NCBI GenBank assembly: GCA_021414025.1
Contig: JAIOPG010000002.1
Location: 248,001 to 312,000, forward strand
Reading direction: 5' to 3'
Source of the DNA: Planctomycetota bacterium
GTDB lineage: Bacteria; Planctomycetota; Phycisphaerae; Phycisphaerales; SM1A02
Length of the DNA stretch: 64,000 nt
Part shown: piece after piece, positions 17,415-26,097 of the stretch
Numbering within the stretch: the first letter of the stretch is position 1
How the letters are laid out: every line of letters begins with the position of its first letter
Translations under genes and position numbers: made by a program
Notes under the pieces: model-generated
Databases searched by the model: none
Told to the model about the DNA's origin: nothing
Seen by the model: only the letters and a program-made list of their open reading frames with translations

Positions 17415-18773
17415 TTACACGCTGGCCAGCGCCTGATCGAGCACGGCCAAAATGAACTGCGCATCCGCGCTGGTGATGCACATGGGAGGCTTGATGCGGA
17501 GCGTGTTGCCCCACAAACCACCCTTGCCGATGAGCAGCCCCAGGTCCTTGCACTTCTCGAAGACGGCGGCGCATTCTTCTTTGGCGGGGACCTTGGTGGC
17601 GCGATCCTTGACCAACTCCACGCCCAGCATCAGGCCGAGCCCGCGCACGTCGCCGATGAGCGAATGTTTCTGTGCCAGTTGCGCAAAGCCCGTCTTGAGT
17701 TGCTGGCCGATCTTCAGGCAGTTCGCCTGCAGCCCTTCGCGCTCGATCACCCGCAGCACCGCGCGGCCCTGGGCGCAGGAAACGGGATTGCCGCCGAAGG
17801 TGTTGAAGTGGATCCGGTTGGCGATGCTCTTGGCGATCGCAGGCGTGGTCACCACCGCAGCGAGCGGACAGCCATTGCCGATGCCCTTGGCCATGGTGAC
17901 GATGTCGGGGGTCACGCCCTGCGTCTCGAAGCCCCAGAAGTGCGTGCCGGTGCGTCCGAAACCGGATTGCACCTCGTCGGCGATGCAAAGTCCGCCGGCG
18001 GCCCGGACATGCTCGTAGGCGTGTTTCAAATAGTTGTTCGGGAAGACGACCGAGCCGCCCACGCCCTGAATGCTCTCGGCGATAAAGGCGGCCACCTGGC
18101 CCGAGGTTCCGAACTGGATCAGGTTCTTCACGTCATCGGCGTACTTGCGGCCCGCCTCGGGATCGTTCGCTCCATGGGGGCCGCGATAAAGGTCGGGCAT
18201 CATCGCGTGCTGCACGCCGAAGCCATGGGGCACATTGAACTTCCAGGTGTGGTGCGAGGTCAGGGCCATCGAGCCGGGGCTGCCCCCGTGGTAGGCGTTG
18301 CGCAGGGCAAGGACGTCGTAGTTGCCGGTGGCGGCGCGGGCCATGGTGATCGCCAGGTCGTTGGCTTCGGAGCCGGAGTTGACGAAATAGCAGACCTTCA
18401 ACTCCCCGGGCATCTTGGCGGCGAGCTCCTTGGCGAAAAGGGCGATCTGCGGATTCAGGTAGATCGTGGTGGTGTGGACGATTGTTTCCTGCTGCTCGAT
18501 GGCAGCCTTGGTGACTTCCGGATGGCAGTGACCCACGCTCACGGTGACGATGCCGCCGATGCCGTCGAGGTAGCGCCGCCCCGCGTGGTCGAAGAGCCAT
18601 TGGCCCTTGCCCTCCACGATCATGATCGGATTTTTGTAATAGTGGAAGATCGCCGGCGAGAGGAACTGCTTGCGCATCGCGAGCACTTCCTCGGGCGATG
18701 GCCCGGTGTAGGGCTTGGGTGTGAAGGAGCAGGGGGGAAGCTGAACGGGAGCGTTGGAGAGTTGGGTGGTCAC
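17415..18773 (-). CDS. Class III aminotransferase, probable beta-alanine/3-aminoisobutyrate:pyruvate type (AGXT2-like)
   Basis: This 452-residue PLP enzyme belongs to the class III (omega) aminotransferases. The PLP lysine is Lys296 in TMAKGIGNG, and the preceding Asp is Asp266 in IADEVQSGFGRTG. SGSEANDLAI is the phosphate-binding turn. The sequence resembles the AGXT2/(R)-3-amino-2-methylpropionate-pyruvate transaminase group. The genomic context supports beta-alanine or 3-aminoisobutyrate as substrate: it is the last gene of a minus-strand block with dihydropyrimidinase, a nucleobase permease and methylmalonate-semialdehyde dehydrogenase. Its product would be malonate or methylmalonate semialdehyde. 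The substrate assignment is inference. Confidence 0.85.
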   Translation of the reverse strand: MTTQLSNAPVQLPPCSFTPKPYTGPSPEEVLAMRKQFLSPAIFHYYKNPIMIVEGKGQWLFDHAGRRYLDGIGGIVTVSVGHCHPEVTKAAIEQQETIVHTTTIYLNPQIALFAKELAAKMPGELKVCYFVNSGSEANDLAITMARAATGNYDVLALRNAYHGGSPGSMALTSHHTWKFNVPHGFGVQHAMMPDLYRGPHGANDPEAGRKYADDVKNLIQFGTSGQVAAFIAESIQGVGGSVVFPNNYLKHAYEHVRAAGGLCIADEVQSGFGRTGTHFWGFETQGVTPDIVTMAKGIGNGCPLAAVVTTPAIAKSIANRIHFNTFGGNPVSCAQGRAVLRVIEREGLQANCLKIGQQLKTGFAQLAQKHSLIGDVRGLGLMLGVELVKDRATKVPAKEECAAVFEKCKDLGLLIGKGGLWGNTLRIKPPMCITSADAQFILAVLDQALASV

Positions 18774-18815
18774 GGCGGCAAGGATAGTTCAGCGGCGCGG
18801 CTTGCGGAAATCCGC

Positions 18816-20318
18816 TCAGGCGTTCTTGCGGCGCAGCGGCGAAATCATGCGCAGCAGCCCGTACACCACGAAGGCGATGGCGAAGCCCACGAACCAGGAG
18901 TAGTTGTAGAGCCCCATCCAGAAAGGTCCGACCCGGGCGGCGTCGAGCACCTTGATGGTGCCTAGAAATCCCGGGATATTCGGGGCGATTCCCGCCACCA
19001 GCGCGATGATGGCGGTCACGCTGAAGCCCCCGTGGTAGCGGTAGGCGCCGTGGTGCTGGTAGAGGTCGTTCAGCTTCAGCGTGGTGCGGCGGATCACAAA
19101 ATAGTCGCAGATCAGGATGCCGCCGATCGGACCCAGCAGGGCGCTGTATCCGACCAGCCACACGAAGATGTAGCCCGACGGATCGGCGATCAGCTTCCAC
19201 GGCATCATCAGGATGCCCACGACTCCGGTGATGAATCCACCGGTGCGGAATGAAATCCGGCGCGGAGCGAGGTTGGCGAAATCGTTCGCCGGACTCACCA
19301 CATTCGCCGCCAGATTGGTGGCGAGCGTGGCGATGCAGAGCGCGACCATGGCCACGATCAGCACCGCAGGATTCTTGAACTGCATGAGCACGTTCACCGG
19401 GTCCCAGATCGCCTTGCCGTAGATGATGGTCGTCGCCGAGGTGACCGCCACGCCGATGAAGGCGTAGAGCGCCATGGTGAAGGGCAGGCCGACGATCTGC
19501 CCGACCACCTGGTCGCGCTGCGTGTGCGCGTAGCGCGAAAAGTCAGGGATGTTCAGAGAGAGCGTGGCCCAGAATCCGATCATGCCGGTCAACGCCGGAA
19601 AGAAGAATGAATAGAACTGGCCGTCCTTGGGCTGTCCCGGGGCGAACGCTGAGGGCTGCGCGAGGATCGGTCCGAAGCCGCCGGCAGCTTCGTAAGCCCA
19701 GACCAGCAGGGCGATGCCCAGCACGATCAGCAGCGGCGCCTTGATTTGCAGCAGGATCCGGATGGAGTCAATTCCCTTGTAAACGACGAACATGTTGATG
19801 CCCCAGAAGAGCATGAAGCAGACGAACTGCGGCAGGGTGATGCCCAGCATCGGCGCCCACGACGGATCGGCCAGCGACGGTGCGAAGATGGAGGTGATCT
19901 TGAAAATCGCCTCGCCGCCGATCCAGGTCTGGATGCCGAACCATCCGCAGGCCACGATCGCGCGCATCAGCGCGGGGATGTTGGCACCCAGAATTCCGAA
20001 GGACGCGCGGCAGAAGACGGGAAAGGGAATGCCATACTTGGTGCCGGCGTGGGCGTTCATCACCATCGGGATCACCACGATCAGATTGCCCAGGAAGACC
20101 GTGAAGATCGCCTGCGACCAGTTCATGCCCCCCTCGATCAGCGAGGAGGCGAGCATGTAGGTGGGCACGCATGCCGCCATGGAGATCCACAGCGCGGCGA
20201 TGCTCCACAGGCCCCACTTGCGCTTCGACTGCGGCACGGGGGCCAGGTCGATGTTGTAGAGGCGGGAGTCCTCGAGTCCCGTGGTCGAAAATTCGGATTC
20301 GTTCGTCGAACGGGCCAT
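18816..20318 (-). CDS. NCS1 family nucleobase:cation symporter
   Basis: The 500-residue protein has about 12 hydrophobic segments and the NCS1 features: WSIAALWISMAACVPTYMLA at TM1, GTKYGIPFPVFCRASFGILG in TM3, and FGIQTWIGGEAI in TM4. Known members carry uracil, allantoin, hydantoin or cytosine with Na+ or H+. In this cluster a uracil/thymine/dihydropyrimidine permease is the most likely role (inference). The gene lies 38 bp after dihydropyrimidinase and 42 bp before the aminotransferase, within one apparent operon. Confidence 0.9.
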   Translation of the reverse strand: MARSTNESEFSTTGLEDSRLYNIDLAPVPQSKRKWGLWSIAALWISMAACVPTYMLASSLIEGGMNWSQAIFTVFLGNLIVVIPMVMNAHAGTKYGIPFPVFCRASFGILGANIPALMRAIVACGWFGIQTWIGGEAIFKITSIFAPSLADPSWAPMLGITLPQFVCFMLFWGINMFVVYKGIDSIRILLQIKAPLLIVLGIALLVWAYEAAGGFGPILAQPSAFAPGQPKDGQFYSFFFPALTGMIGFWATLSLNIPDFSRYAHTQRDQVVGQIVGLPFTMALYAFIGVAVTSATTIIYGKAIWDPVNVLMQFKNPAVLIVAMVALCIATLATNLAANVVSPANDFANLAPRRISFRTGGFITGVVGILMMPWKLIADPSGYIFVWLVGYSALLGPIGGILICDYFVIRRTTLKLNDLYQHHGAYRYHGGFSVTAIIALVAGIAPNIPGFLGTIKVLDAARVGPFWMGLYNYSWFVGFAIAFVVYGLLRMISPLRRKNA

Positions 20319-20356
20319 CGGCAGGCGCTTCTATCGGCGTTTGCCGGCGCCGGCGT

Positions 20357-21739
20357 TTAGAAGTGGCTTGGTTTTCGCTTCAGGAACTGCCCGCGGCCGG
20401 ATGTGCCCACGAACTTTCCTTCGCGCACCGCGACTTCTCCGCGCACCGTCACCACGCTGGGTCGGCCCTCGATCTTCCACCCTTCGAAGGCGCTGTAATC
20501 CACGTTCATGGAGTGGGTTTTGGCGGAAATCACGCCTCGATATCCGGGGTCGAAGACCACCAGGTCGGCGTCCGAGCCCACTTCGATGGCGCCCTTGCGC
20601 GGATAGAGGTCGAAGTTCTTCGCCACGTTGGTGCTGGCAACCTTCACCATCTGCTCCAGTGAAATCTTGCCCGCTTTCACGCCGAAGGTGTAGAGCAGAT
20701 TGATGCGCTCTTCCAGCGAGGGAATGCCGTTGGGAATCTTGGTGAAATCATTCTCGCCCATGGCCTTCTGCTTGGCGAAGTCGAAGGGCGCGTGGTCGGT
20801 GGCCACCGTGTCGATGTCGCCGCTCTGCAGGCCGCGCCAGAGCACCGCCTGATTCTTCGCGTCGCGCAGCGGTGGGGACATGACGAACTTGGCCCCCTCG
20901 AAGCCGGGCCGCTCGGCGTAAGTCTTGTCCAGCACCAGATACTGGATGAGCGTCTCGATGCTCACCCTCACGCCGCGAGCGCGGGCGGCCAGCGCCTCCT
21001 GCAGTGACTCCTGGCAGCTGAGATGCACGATGTAGGTCGCGGCGCCGGTCAGCTCGGCGAACGTCATCAGATGGTGGACGCCCTCCGCCTCCACGCGCGG
21101 CGGGCGGCTCTCGTGGTGCATGCCGGGATCGGTCTTGCCGGCGGCGAGCAACTCCTTGCAGCGCTCGGAGACCAGCGTCTCATTCTCGCAGTGCGCCGTC
21201 ACGATCAGGCCAAGGCTCTTGGCGAGCTTGAGCGTCCGGTAGAGCTCGGTGTCATCGATGCCAAAGGCGCCCTTGTAGGCCAAAAAGACCTTCAAAGAAC
21301 TGATGCCGCGGTCGACGATCTTCCTCAGCTTGGCTTCGGTGGAGTCATCAAATTTGGTGACCCCCATGTGGAAGGAGAAATCGCAGGCGGACTTGCGCGC
21401 GGCCTGCGACATCCACAGGTCGAAGGCCTCCAGCGGGTCGTCCTTGCGCGACGGGCAGCACATCTCGATCAGCGTGGTCGTTCCGCCGATGAGCGCCGCC
21501 CGGCTTCCAGTTTCATAGGTGTCCTTGGCGAAGGCTCCCATGAAGGGCAGGTAGATGTGGACGTGCGGGTCGATGAAGCCTGGGAAAACAAATTTGCCTT
21601 TGGCTTCGATGACGGTCGCGCCCGCGGGCGCCGTCAGATCCTTTCCGATCTTGGAGATCGTCTCGCCCTCGCACAGCACGTCGGCCACGGACCGCCCCGT
21701 GTCCGTCACAATCTCTCCGCCGCGAATGAGGAGACTCAT
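20357..21739 (-). CDS. hydA: Dihydropyrimidinase (D-hydantoinase)
   Basis: This enzyme opens the ring of dihydrouracil or dihydrothymine to the N-carbamoyl-beta-amino acid. All metal ligands of the cyclic amidohydrolase family are visible in the 460-residue protein: His59 and His61 (DPHVHI), carbamylated Lys156 (LAYKG), His183 (TAHCENE), His239 (YIVHLSC) and Asp315 (TDHAPFD). The length and order match characterised dihydropyrimidinases. It lies between methylmalonate-semialdehyde dehydrogenase (58 bp upstream) and the NCS1 permease. The symbol is used in the sense of hydantoinase/dihydropyrimidinase. Confidence 0.92.
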   Translation of the reverse strand: MSLLIRGGEIVTDTGRSVADVLCEGETISKIGKDLTAPAGATVIEAKGKFVFPGFIDPHVHIYLPFMGAFAKDTYETGSRAALIGGTTTLIEMCCPSRKDDPLEAFDLWMSQAARKSACDFSFHMGVTKFDDSTEAKLRKIVDRGISSLKVFLAYKGAFGIDDTELYRTLKLAKSLGLIVTAHCENETLVSERCKELLAAGKTDPGMHHESRPPRVEAEGVHHLMTFAELTGAATYIVHLSCQESLQEALAARARGVRVSIETLIQYLVLDKTYAERPGFEGAKFVMSPPLRDAKNQAVLWRGLQSGDIDTVATDHAPFDFAKQKAMGENDFTKIPNGIPSLEERINLLYTFGVKAGKISLEQMVKVASTNVAKNFDLYPRKGAIEVGSDADLVVFDPGYRGVISAKTHSMNVDYSAFEGWKIEGRPSVVTVRGEVAVREGKFVGTSGRGQFLKRKPSHF

Positions 21740-21796
21740 GGTGTCGGCTTTCGCATCAGGTCGCGCATCGGAAGATTCATGCTGCTTGTCTTTGAA

Positions 21797-23296
21797 TCAC
21801 TTGCGCCACACGTCGCCCACATCGCCGCCGAACCATCGCGTCGAGACCACCTTCTGCTGGGTGAAGAACTGCACGCCCTCCTTGCCCTGGATGTGCAGGT
21901 CGCCGTAGAAGGATTCGTCCCAGCCGGTGAAGGGGAACATGGCCATGGTGGCGGGCACGCCCACGTTGATGCCGATCATGCCGGCCTTCACGCGCTGCTT
22001 GAACTCGCGGGCGGCGGCGCCGGACTGGGTGAAGATGGCGGCGCCGTTGCCGTAGCTCGAGCGATTGGCCAGCTCGATCGCCTTGTCCAGATCCTGCATC
22101 CGCATCACGTTGAGCACCGGTCCGAAGACCTCCTCCTCGGCGATGGTCATGCCGGCGGCCACATGGTCGACGATGGTGGCGCCCACGTAGAACCCCTTGG
22201 GGGCGTCGGCGATCTTCACGCCGCGGCCATCGCAGATCACCTTGGCGCCCTGCTTTTCGCCCCCCGAAACCAGGCTCAGGACTTTGTCCCGGTGTTGCGC
22301 CGTGATCACGGGACCCATGTCGGGCTGGGCCGCGCGGTCCGTGGGGCCGACCTTGATCTTCTTTGCCGCCTCGACCAGCGAGGGCAGGAGCTTGTCCGCC
22401 GCCGCGCCGACGGTCAGCGCGGTCGAGCCCGCCATGCAGCGCTCGCCGGCGCAGCCGAAGGCCGCGGTCGAGAGCGCCTCGACGGTCTTGGGCATGTCCG
22501 CGTCGGGCATGATCACGATGTAGTTCTTGGCGCCGCCGTTGGCCTGCACGCGCTTGCCGTGCTGCGTGCCGGTTTCGTAGATGTACTTGGCGATCGGGGT
22601 CGATCCCACGAAGGAGATCGCCCGCACCTTGGGATGTCGCAGCAGCGCGTCGACGCTCTCGCGTCCGCCGTGCACCAGATTCAGCACGCCCTTGGGCAGC
22701 CCGGCTTCGTGAAGGAGTTCCACCAGCATCACCGCGCTCAACGGCACCTTCTCGCTGGGCTTCAGGACGAAGGTGTTGCCGCAGGCCAGGGCCAGCGGAT
22801 ACATCCACAGCGGGACCATGGCGGGGAAGTTGAAGGGGGTGATCCCGACGCACACTCCAAGCGGCTGGTTCATGGTTTCGCAGTCGACGCCGCGGGCGAT
22901 CTCCAAGGTGTCGCCCATCAGCAGCGAGGGGATGCCGCAGGCGTACTCGATGTTCTCGATGCCGCGGTAGATGCTGCCGCGGGCCTCGGCCAAGGTCTTG
23001 CCATGCTCGCGCGAGACGCACTTGCAGAGGCGGTCGAAGTTCTGCTCGACCAACTGGCGGTACTTGAAGAAGACCCGGGCACGCTCGATCGGGGGCGTGT
23101 CGCGCCAGGCGGGGAACGCCGCCGCAGCGGATTCGACGGCGGCATTCACCTCGGCCGCTCCACCCGCGGGGCACTCGGCGATCACGTCTCCCGTGGAGGG
23201 ATTGAAGACCGGCGTGGTGGCGATGCGCGGATTGATCCACTGGCCGTCCAGGAACATCGGGCAGGGGGTGAGCGTCGCGGTCATGGTGGCTGACAT
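21797..23296 (-). CDS. mmsA: CoA-acylating methylmalonate-semialdehyde dehydrogenase
   Basis: MmsA oxidises methylmalonate or malonate semialdehyde to propionyl-CoA or acetyl-CoA with NAD+ and CoA. The 499-residue aldehyde dehydrogenase has the family-specific features PLGVCVGITPFNFPAMVPLW and FVLKPSEKVPLSA, the NAD turn SFVGSTPIAKYIYETG, and the catalytic Cys in FGCAGERCMAGST, which is the MmsA version of the motif. The start at 23296 (MSATMTATLT) has an AGGA sequence at about the right distance; the frame is open upstream. It heads the pyrimidine block and finishes the route from the aminotransferase product. Confidence 0.92.
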   Translation of the reverse strand: MSATMTATLTPCPMFLDGQWINPRIATTPVFNPSTGDVIAECPAGGAAEVNAAVESAAAAFPAWRDTPPIERARVFFKYRQLVEQNFDRLCKCVSREHGKTLAEARGSIYRGIENIEYACGIPSLLMGDTLEIARGVDCETMNQPLGVCVGITPFNFPAMVPLWMYPLALACGNTFVLKPSEKVPLSAVMLVELLHEAGLPKGVLNLVHGGRESVDALLRHPKVRAISFVGSTPIAKYIYETGTQHGKRVQANGGAKNYIVIMPDADMPKTVEALSTAAFGCAGERCMAGSTALTVGAAADKLLPSLVEAAKKIKVGPTDRAAQPDMGPVITAQHRDKVLSLVSGGEKQGAKVICDGRGVKIADAPKGFYVGATIVDHVAAGMTIAEEEVFGPVLNVMRMQDLDKAIELANRSSYGNGAAIFTQSGAAAREFKQRVKAGMIGINVGVPATMAMFPFTGWDESFYGDLHIQGKEGVQFFTQQKVVSTRWFGGDVGDVWRK

Positions 23297-23403
23297 GGGA
23301 AATCCTCGAAAGATGCGAGGAGGCAGTTTAACTTCAATCGCCGCCACACGAAAAACGCGGGTTGAACGGTTCGCATGGCGGCAATCACATTCCCGGGGCG
23401 CAC

Positions 23404-23439
23404 AAAAAAGCTCGCTTGGTGCCATCACCAAGCGAGCTT
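23404..23439 (-). terminator. Intrinsic terminator of the RCC1-repeat gene
   Basis: A perfect 13-bp stem (AAGCTCGCTTGGT / ACCAAGCGAGCTT) with a 6-nt loop is followed on the minus strand by six T residues. It lies 21 bp beyond the stop codon of the gene at 23461-24612. Confidence 0.9.
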
Positions 23440-23460
23440 CGCACCAATCTCAGAAGTTCA

Positions 23461-24612
23461 TCAGGAGCAGGGTCCGAAGCTGAGCAGCGCCAAACCAATG
23501 TCGCCGCCATCCACTTCACCCGAGTTGTCCAGGTCTGAAGCGCAGCCATTGCAGGGGCCGAAATCAAGCAGCATCAAACCAAGGTCCCCGCCGTCCACTT
23601 CACCCGAGCCGTCGAGGTCGGTCGGGCAGGAATTTTGAATCGCAATGTTGTGGGAGCCGGCCGAAACAATCGCCTTGCAGGGGCCAAGGTCGGGTGGCAT
23701 GTCGCATTGACTGAAGGGATTGGCGCCCCAAGCCAGAACGACACCATTTTCCTGCAGACCCACCGTGTGGTAATAGCCGGCTGAAACGGATTTGCAGGCA
23801 CCGAGATTTGCAGGAATGTCGAATTGACCGTACTGGTTGTTTCCCCAGCCGACGACCGTTCCATTTTCCTTGAGAGCCACCGAGTGGAAGCGACCCGAAG
23901 CCACGGCTTTGCAGGCGCCAAGATCGGCAGGCACATTGCATTCCGTGTAGGTGTTTGAACCCCAGGCCACGACCGTTCCATCTTCCTTGAGAGCCAAGGT
24001 GTTGAAGAGGCCCGCGGAAACTGCCTTGCAGGGGCCCAGGTCGGCAGGCACATTGCATTGTCCGTAACCGTTGAATCCCCAAGCCACGACCGTTCCATCA
24101 TTTTGGATGGCGACCGTGTGATAGCCGCCAGCCGCAATGAATTTGCAGACTCCAAGATCGACGGGGATGATGGATTGCCCGAATTCCGGCTGCACCGCGG
24201 TGTCGGTCATTCCTGCACCCCAGGCCACGACCGTGCCATTGTCCTGGAGAGCGACCGTGTGGTAATCGCCCGCGGTGATGGACTTGCAAGTTTCAAGAGT
24301 CTCAGGAACGGCGGTTTGACCGTAGTTCTGATCGCCCGTCGCGCCCCATGCCACGACGGTTCCATTGTCCTGGAGAGCCACGCTGTGGTAGTAACCGACG
24401 GCAATGGCTTTGCAGGAGCCGAGAGTCTCCGGCACCACGGATTGACCGTACTCCTCCCAGACGCCCGAGCTCGTGGTTCCCGCACCCCAGGCTGCGACCA
24501 TGCCGGCGTCATCGGCTCGTGCCACCGATGCCGTGACCGACACCAGAGCCAGGGCCCCGATCCCAGCGCATGAGACAACCAACCTTCGAAGAGAAGTTAT
24601 ATTCTGATACAT
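23461..24612 (-). CDS. Secreted RCC1-type repeat protein with dockerin-like C-terminus
   Basis: The 383-residue protein has a signal peptide (about 1-33, ending SVARA) and seven RCC1-like repeats of about 41-48 residues (pattern PxxLGxCKxxxAGxYHTVALxxNGTVVAWG). They should fold as a seven-bladed beta propeller. Each repeat keeps a Cys-Lys pair, which is unusual for RCC1 blades. The last 50 residues hold two calcium loops (DLDGSGEVDGGDLG and DLDNSGEVDGGDIG) around NGCAS and end FGPCS. A GAAGGA Shine-Dalgarno lies 7 nt before the ATG, and a sigma-70-like promoter lies about 100 bp upstream. It is transcribed alone and has its own terminator. Confidence 0.85.
   Translation of the reverse strand: MYQNITSLRRLVVSCAGIGALALVSVTASVARADDAGMVAAWGAGTTSSGVWEEYGQSVVPETLGSCKAIAVGYYHSVALQDNGTVVAWGATGDQNYGQTAVPETLETCKSITAGDYHTVALQDNGTVVAWGAGMTDTAVQPEFGQSIIPVDLGVCKFIAAGGYHTVAIQNDGTVVAWGFNGYGQCNVPADLGPCKAVSAGLFNTLALKEDGTVVAWGSNTYTECNVPADLGACKAVASGRFHSVALKENGTVVGWGNNQYGQFDIPANLGACKSVSAGYYHTVGLQENGVVLAWGANPFSQCDMPPDLGPCKAIVSAGSHNIAIQNSCPTDLDGSGEVDGGDLGLMLLDFGPCNGCASDLDNSGEVDGGDIGLALLSFGPCS
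23650..24530 (-). repeat. Tandem imperfect repeats encoding RCC1 blades
   Basis: Seven imperfect coding repeats of about 125-145 bp lie inside the RCC1-type gene. At DNA level, blocks such as CCACGACCGTTCCAT recur almost unchanged, showing recent amplification or gene conversion between blades. Confidence 0.8.
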
Positions 24613-24715
24613 TTTTTGTCCTTCAGTAGTGCGCCTCGCGCGTGAGCGATGAGTGCGCTGTGTGTGCCTCGTTCAAAATCAACGAGACGGCATGGCTTAA
24701 TAGAGACGAACGCCC

Positions 24716-24744
24716 ACTATAGCACAATTATAATTCTGAGTCAA
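24716..24744 (-). promoter_or_regulatory. Sigma-70-type promoter for the RCC1-repeat gene
   Basis: On the minus strand TTGACT (24744-24739) and TATAGT (24721-24716) are separated by 17 bp, in a strongly AT-rich stretch. The expected transcript would start about 100 nt upstream of the ATG at 24612. The rest of the gap 24613-24822 contains nothing else that I recognise. Confidence 0.65.
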
Positions 24745-24822
24745 GGAATAATATTATTTCATTTATAGCCACATTAATCATTCCTCACGGCACTTTGCGG
24801 TCTGCGCCGGTGGCCTAGCATC

Positions 24823-25419
24823 GTGACACGCATGAAGGCGCCCGACAAAATCCGCCATTGGAGAAAGCGCATCGGCCTGTTCAACGCACGCGCCGCGGCG
24901 TTTTTATTCGAGGTTCTGCCCATCCAACTCATCGGCGCCGTGGCCTGCGGTCCGGTGATCGCCCAGGCGATCCGCCATTACGACCCGTGGACGCGCGAGC
25001 GCGGCGAGTTGATCGGCGCCACCACCGCAATCATCGTGCACGCGGGTGTCGATCTGCTCTGGTTCCTTATGCGTGATGCGATCCCCGGGCTCACATGGGG
25101 CAAAAAGCTGATGGGACTGCGCGTGGTGCGCCAGGGAACGGATGCGCCCGCGGCCGTGTGGTCGCGCATCGTCCGCAACAGTCTGCTGTTCATTCCGTTC
25201 TTCGTGGTGGTCGAGGGTCTGTGCTCGCTCTTGGATGCGCGGGACTCCCGCCGCATCGGTGATTGGATCGGGGGCACCCGCGTAAGGCACAGCACGGATC
25301 CCTCGGGAGACCACGGCCTGCATCTCTGGCCGCTCGCCGTGGCCCTTATTCTCTACGCCTGCTGCATCGCCTCCGAACACACGATCACCGAATATGTGTT
25401 CCATATGGCGTTTGATTGA
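24823..25419 (+). CDS. RDD family membrane protein
   Basis: The 198-residue protein begins with a basic segment, then NARAAAFLFEVLPIQLIGAV, the typical RDD (Arg-Asp-Asp-like) first helix with the conserved Arg; the acidic partner is replaced by Glu. The signature LTWGKKLMGLRVV follows helix 2, and SRIVRNSLLFIPFFVVVEGL forms helix 3; a further helix lies near the C-terminus. RDD proteins are inner-membrane proteins of mostly unknown role, some linked to Na+/H+ exchange. The start is either GTG 24823 or ATG 24832, with no strong Shine-Dalgarno to decide. Confidence 0.75.
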   Translation: MTRMKAPDKIRHWRKRIGLFNARAAAFLFEVLPIQLIGAVACGPVIAQAIRHYDPWTRERGELIGATTAIIVHAGVDLLWFLMRDAIPGLTWGKKLMGLRVVRQGTDAPAAVWSRIVRNSLLFIPFFVVVEGLCSLLDARDSRRIGDWIGGTRVRHSTDPSGDHGLHLWPLAVALILYACCIASEHTITEYVFHMAFD

Positions 25420-25593
25420 AGACCGCGGGCGGGAAATTCGCGGCTGTCTGTAACCATTTCTCACCATCGGGATCTTGTTGGCATGGGCACCTGCGCGACC
25501 ACGATCGATCTTGACGGCCACCCGCCAACTCTTGAAGATCGAAACCTGGCGGCGTCCGCGGTCACCCATCCGCCGATGCGGGATACTGTCAGC

Positions 25594-26097
25594 ATGAGCG
25601 CCCGGGCCACGACCTTCCACGAGCTGTATGCCAAGTACGCCGAGGATGTGCACCGATTCGCCCACTGGCTTTCAGGCAACGCCGACGACGCCCGGGACAT
25701 CGCCTCGGAGACCTTCGTGCGCGCCTGGACCTCCCCCGGCGAGCCCCGGATGGAGTCCGTGAAGGCCTATCTCTTCGCGATCGCGAGGAATCTCCATCTC
25801 AAGCAGCTTCGCAGGGCCTCGCGATACGAAGCGCTCGATGAAGGACTTTCCAAGGTCGCCGCGGCGCCCCACGAAGTCGCGGAGCATCGGGATGACTTCC
25901 AGCGGACGATGGCCGCGGTCCAGGCCCTTCCGGAAATCGACCGCGCGGTGCTGCTGCTGCGCGCCAAGGAGGAGCTCTCCTACCAGGAAATCTCGGAGGT
26001 GACGGGCCTCTCCGTCACCGCCGCCAAGGTGAAAGTGTTTCGTGCCCGTGAAAAACTTGCCGCGATCCTGAAATCGCACGCTGGAGAATCAACATGA
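25594..26097 (+). CDS. ECF-type RNA polymerase sigma factor
   Basis: The 167-residue protein has sigma region 2 (LYAKYAEDVHRFAHWLSG, then ASETFVRAW at the region 2.2-2.4 border) and region 4 (LPEIDRAVLLLRAKEELSYQ, then GLSVTAAKVKVFRAREKL), separated by a short linker, as in ECF sigma factors. It should recruit polymerase to stress or surface genes. The frame is open back to 25483; the ATG at 25594 (MSARATTFHE) best fits the family start, with 25576 as another option. Its stop overlaps the ATG of the next gene (ATGA), typical of a sigma/anti-sigma pair. Confidence 0.88.
   Translation: MSARATTFHELYAKYAEDVHRFAHWLSGNADDARDIASETFVRAWTSPGEPRMESVKAYLFAIARNLHLKQLRRASRYEALDEGLSKVAAAPHEVAEHRDDFQRTMAAVQALPEIDRAVLLLRAKEELSYQEISEVTGLSVTAAKVKVFRAREKLAAILKSHAGEST

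Noticed and set aside
16443-18965. An 840-residue plus-strand frame across the channel and aminotransferase genes
   Set aside because: It overlaps two well-supported genes on different strands and is rich in Arg, Gly and His without any domain.
21023-23293. A 756-residue plus-strand frame opposite hydA and mmsA
   Set aside because: Shadow of two enzymes with intact active sites.
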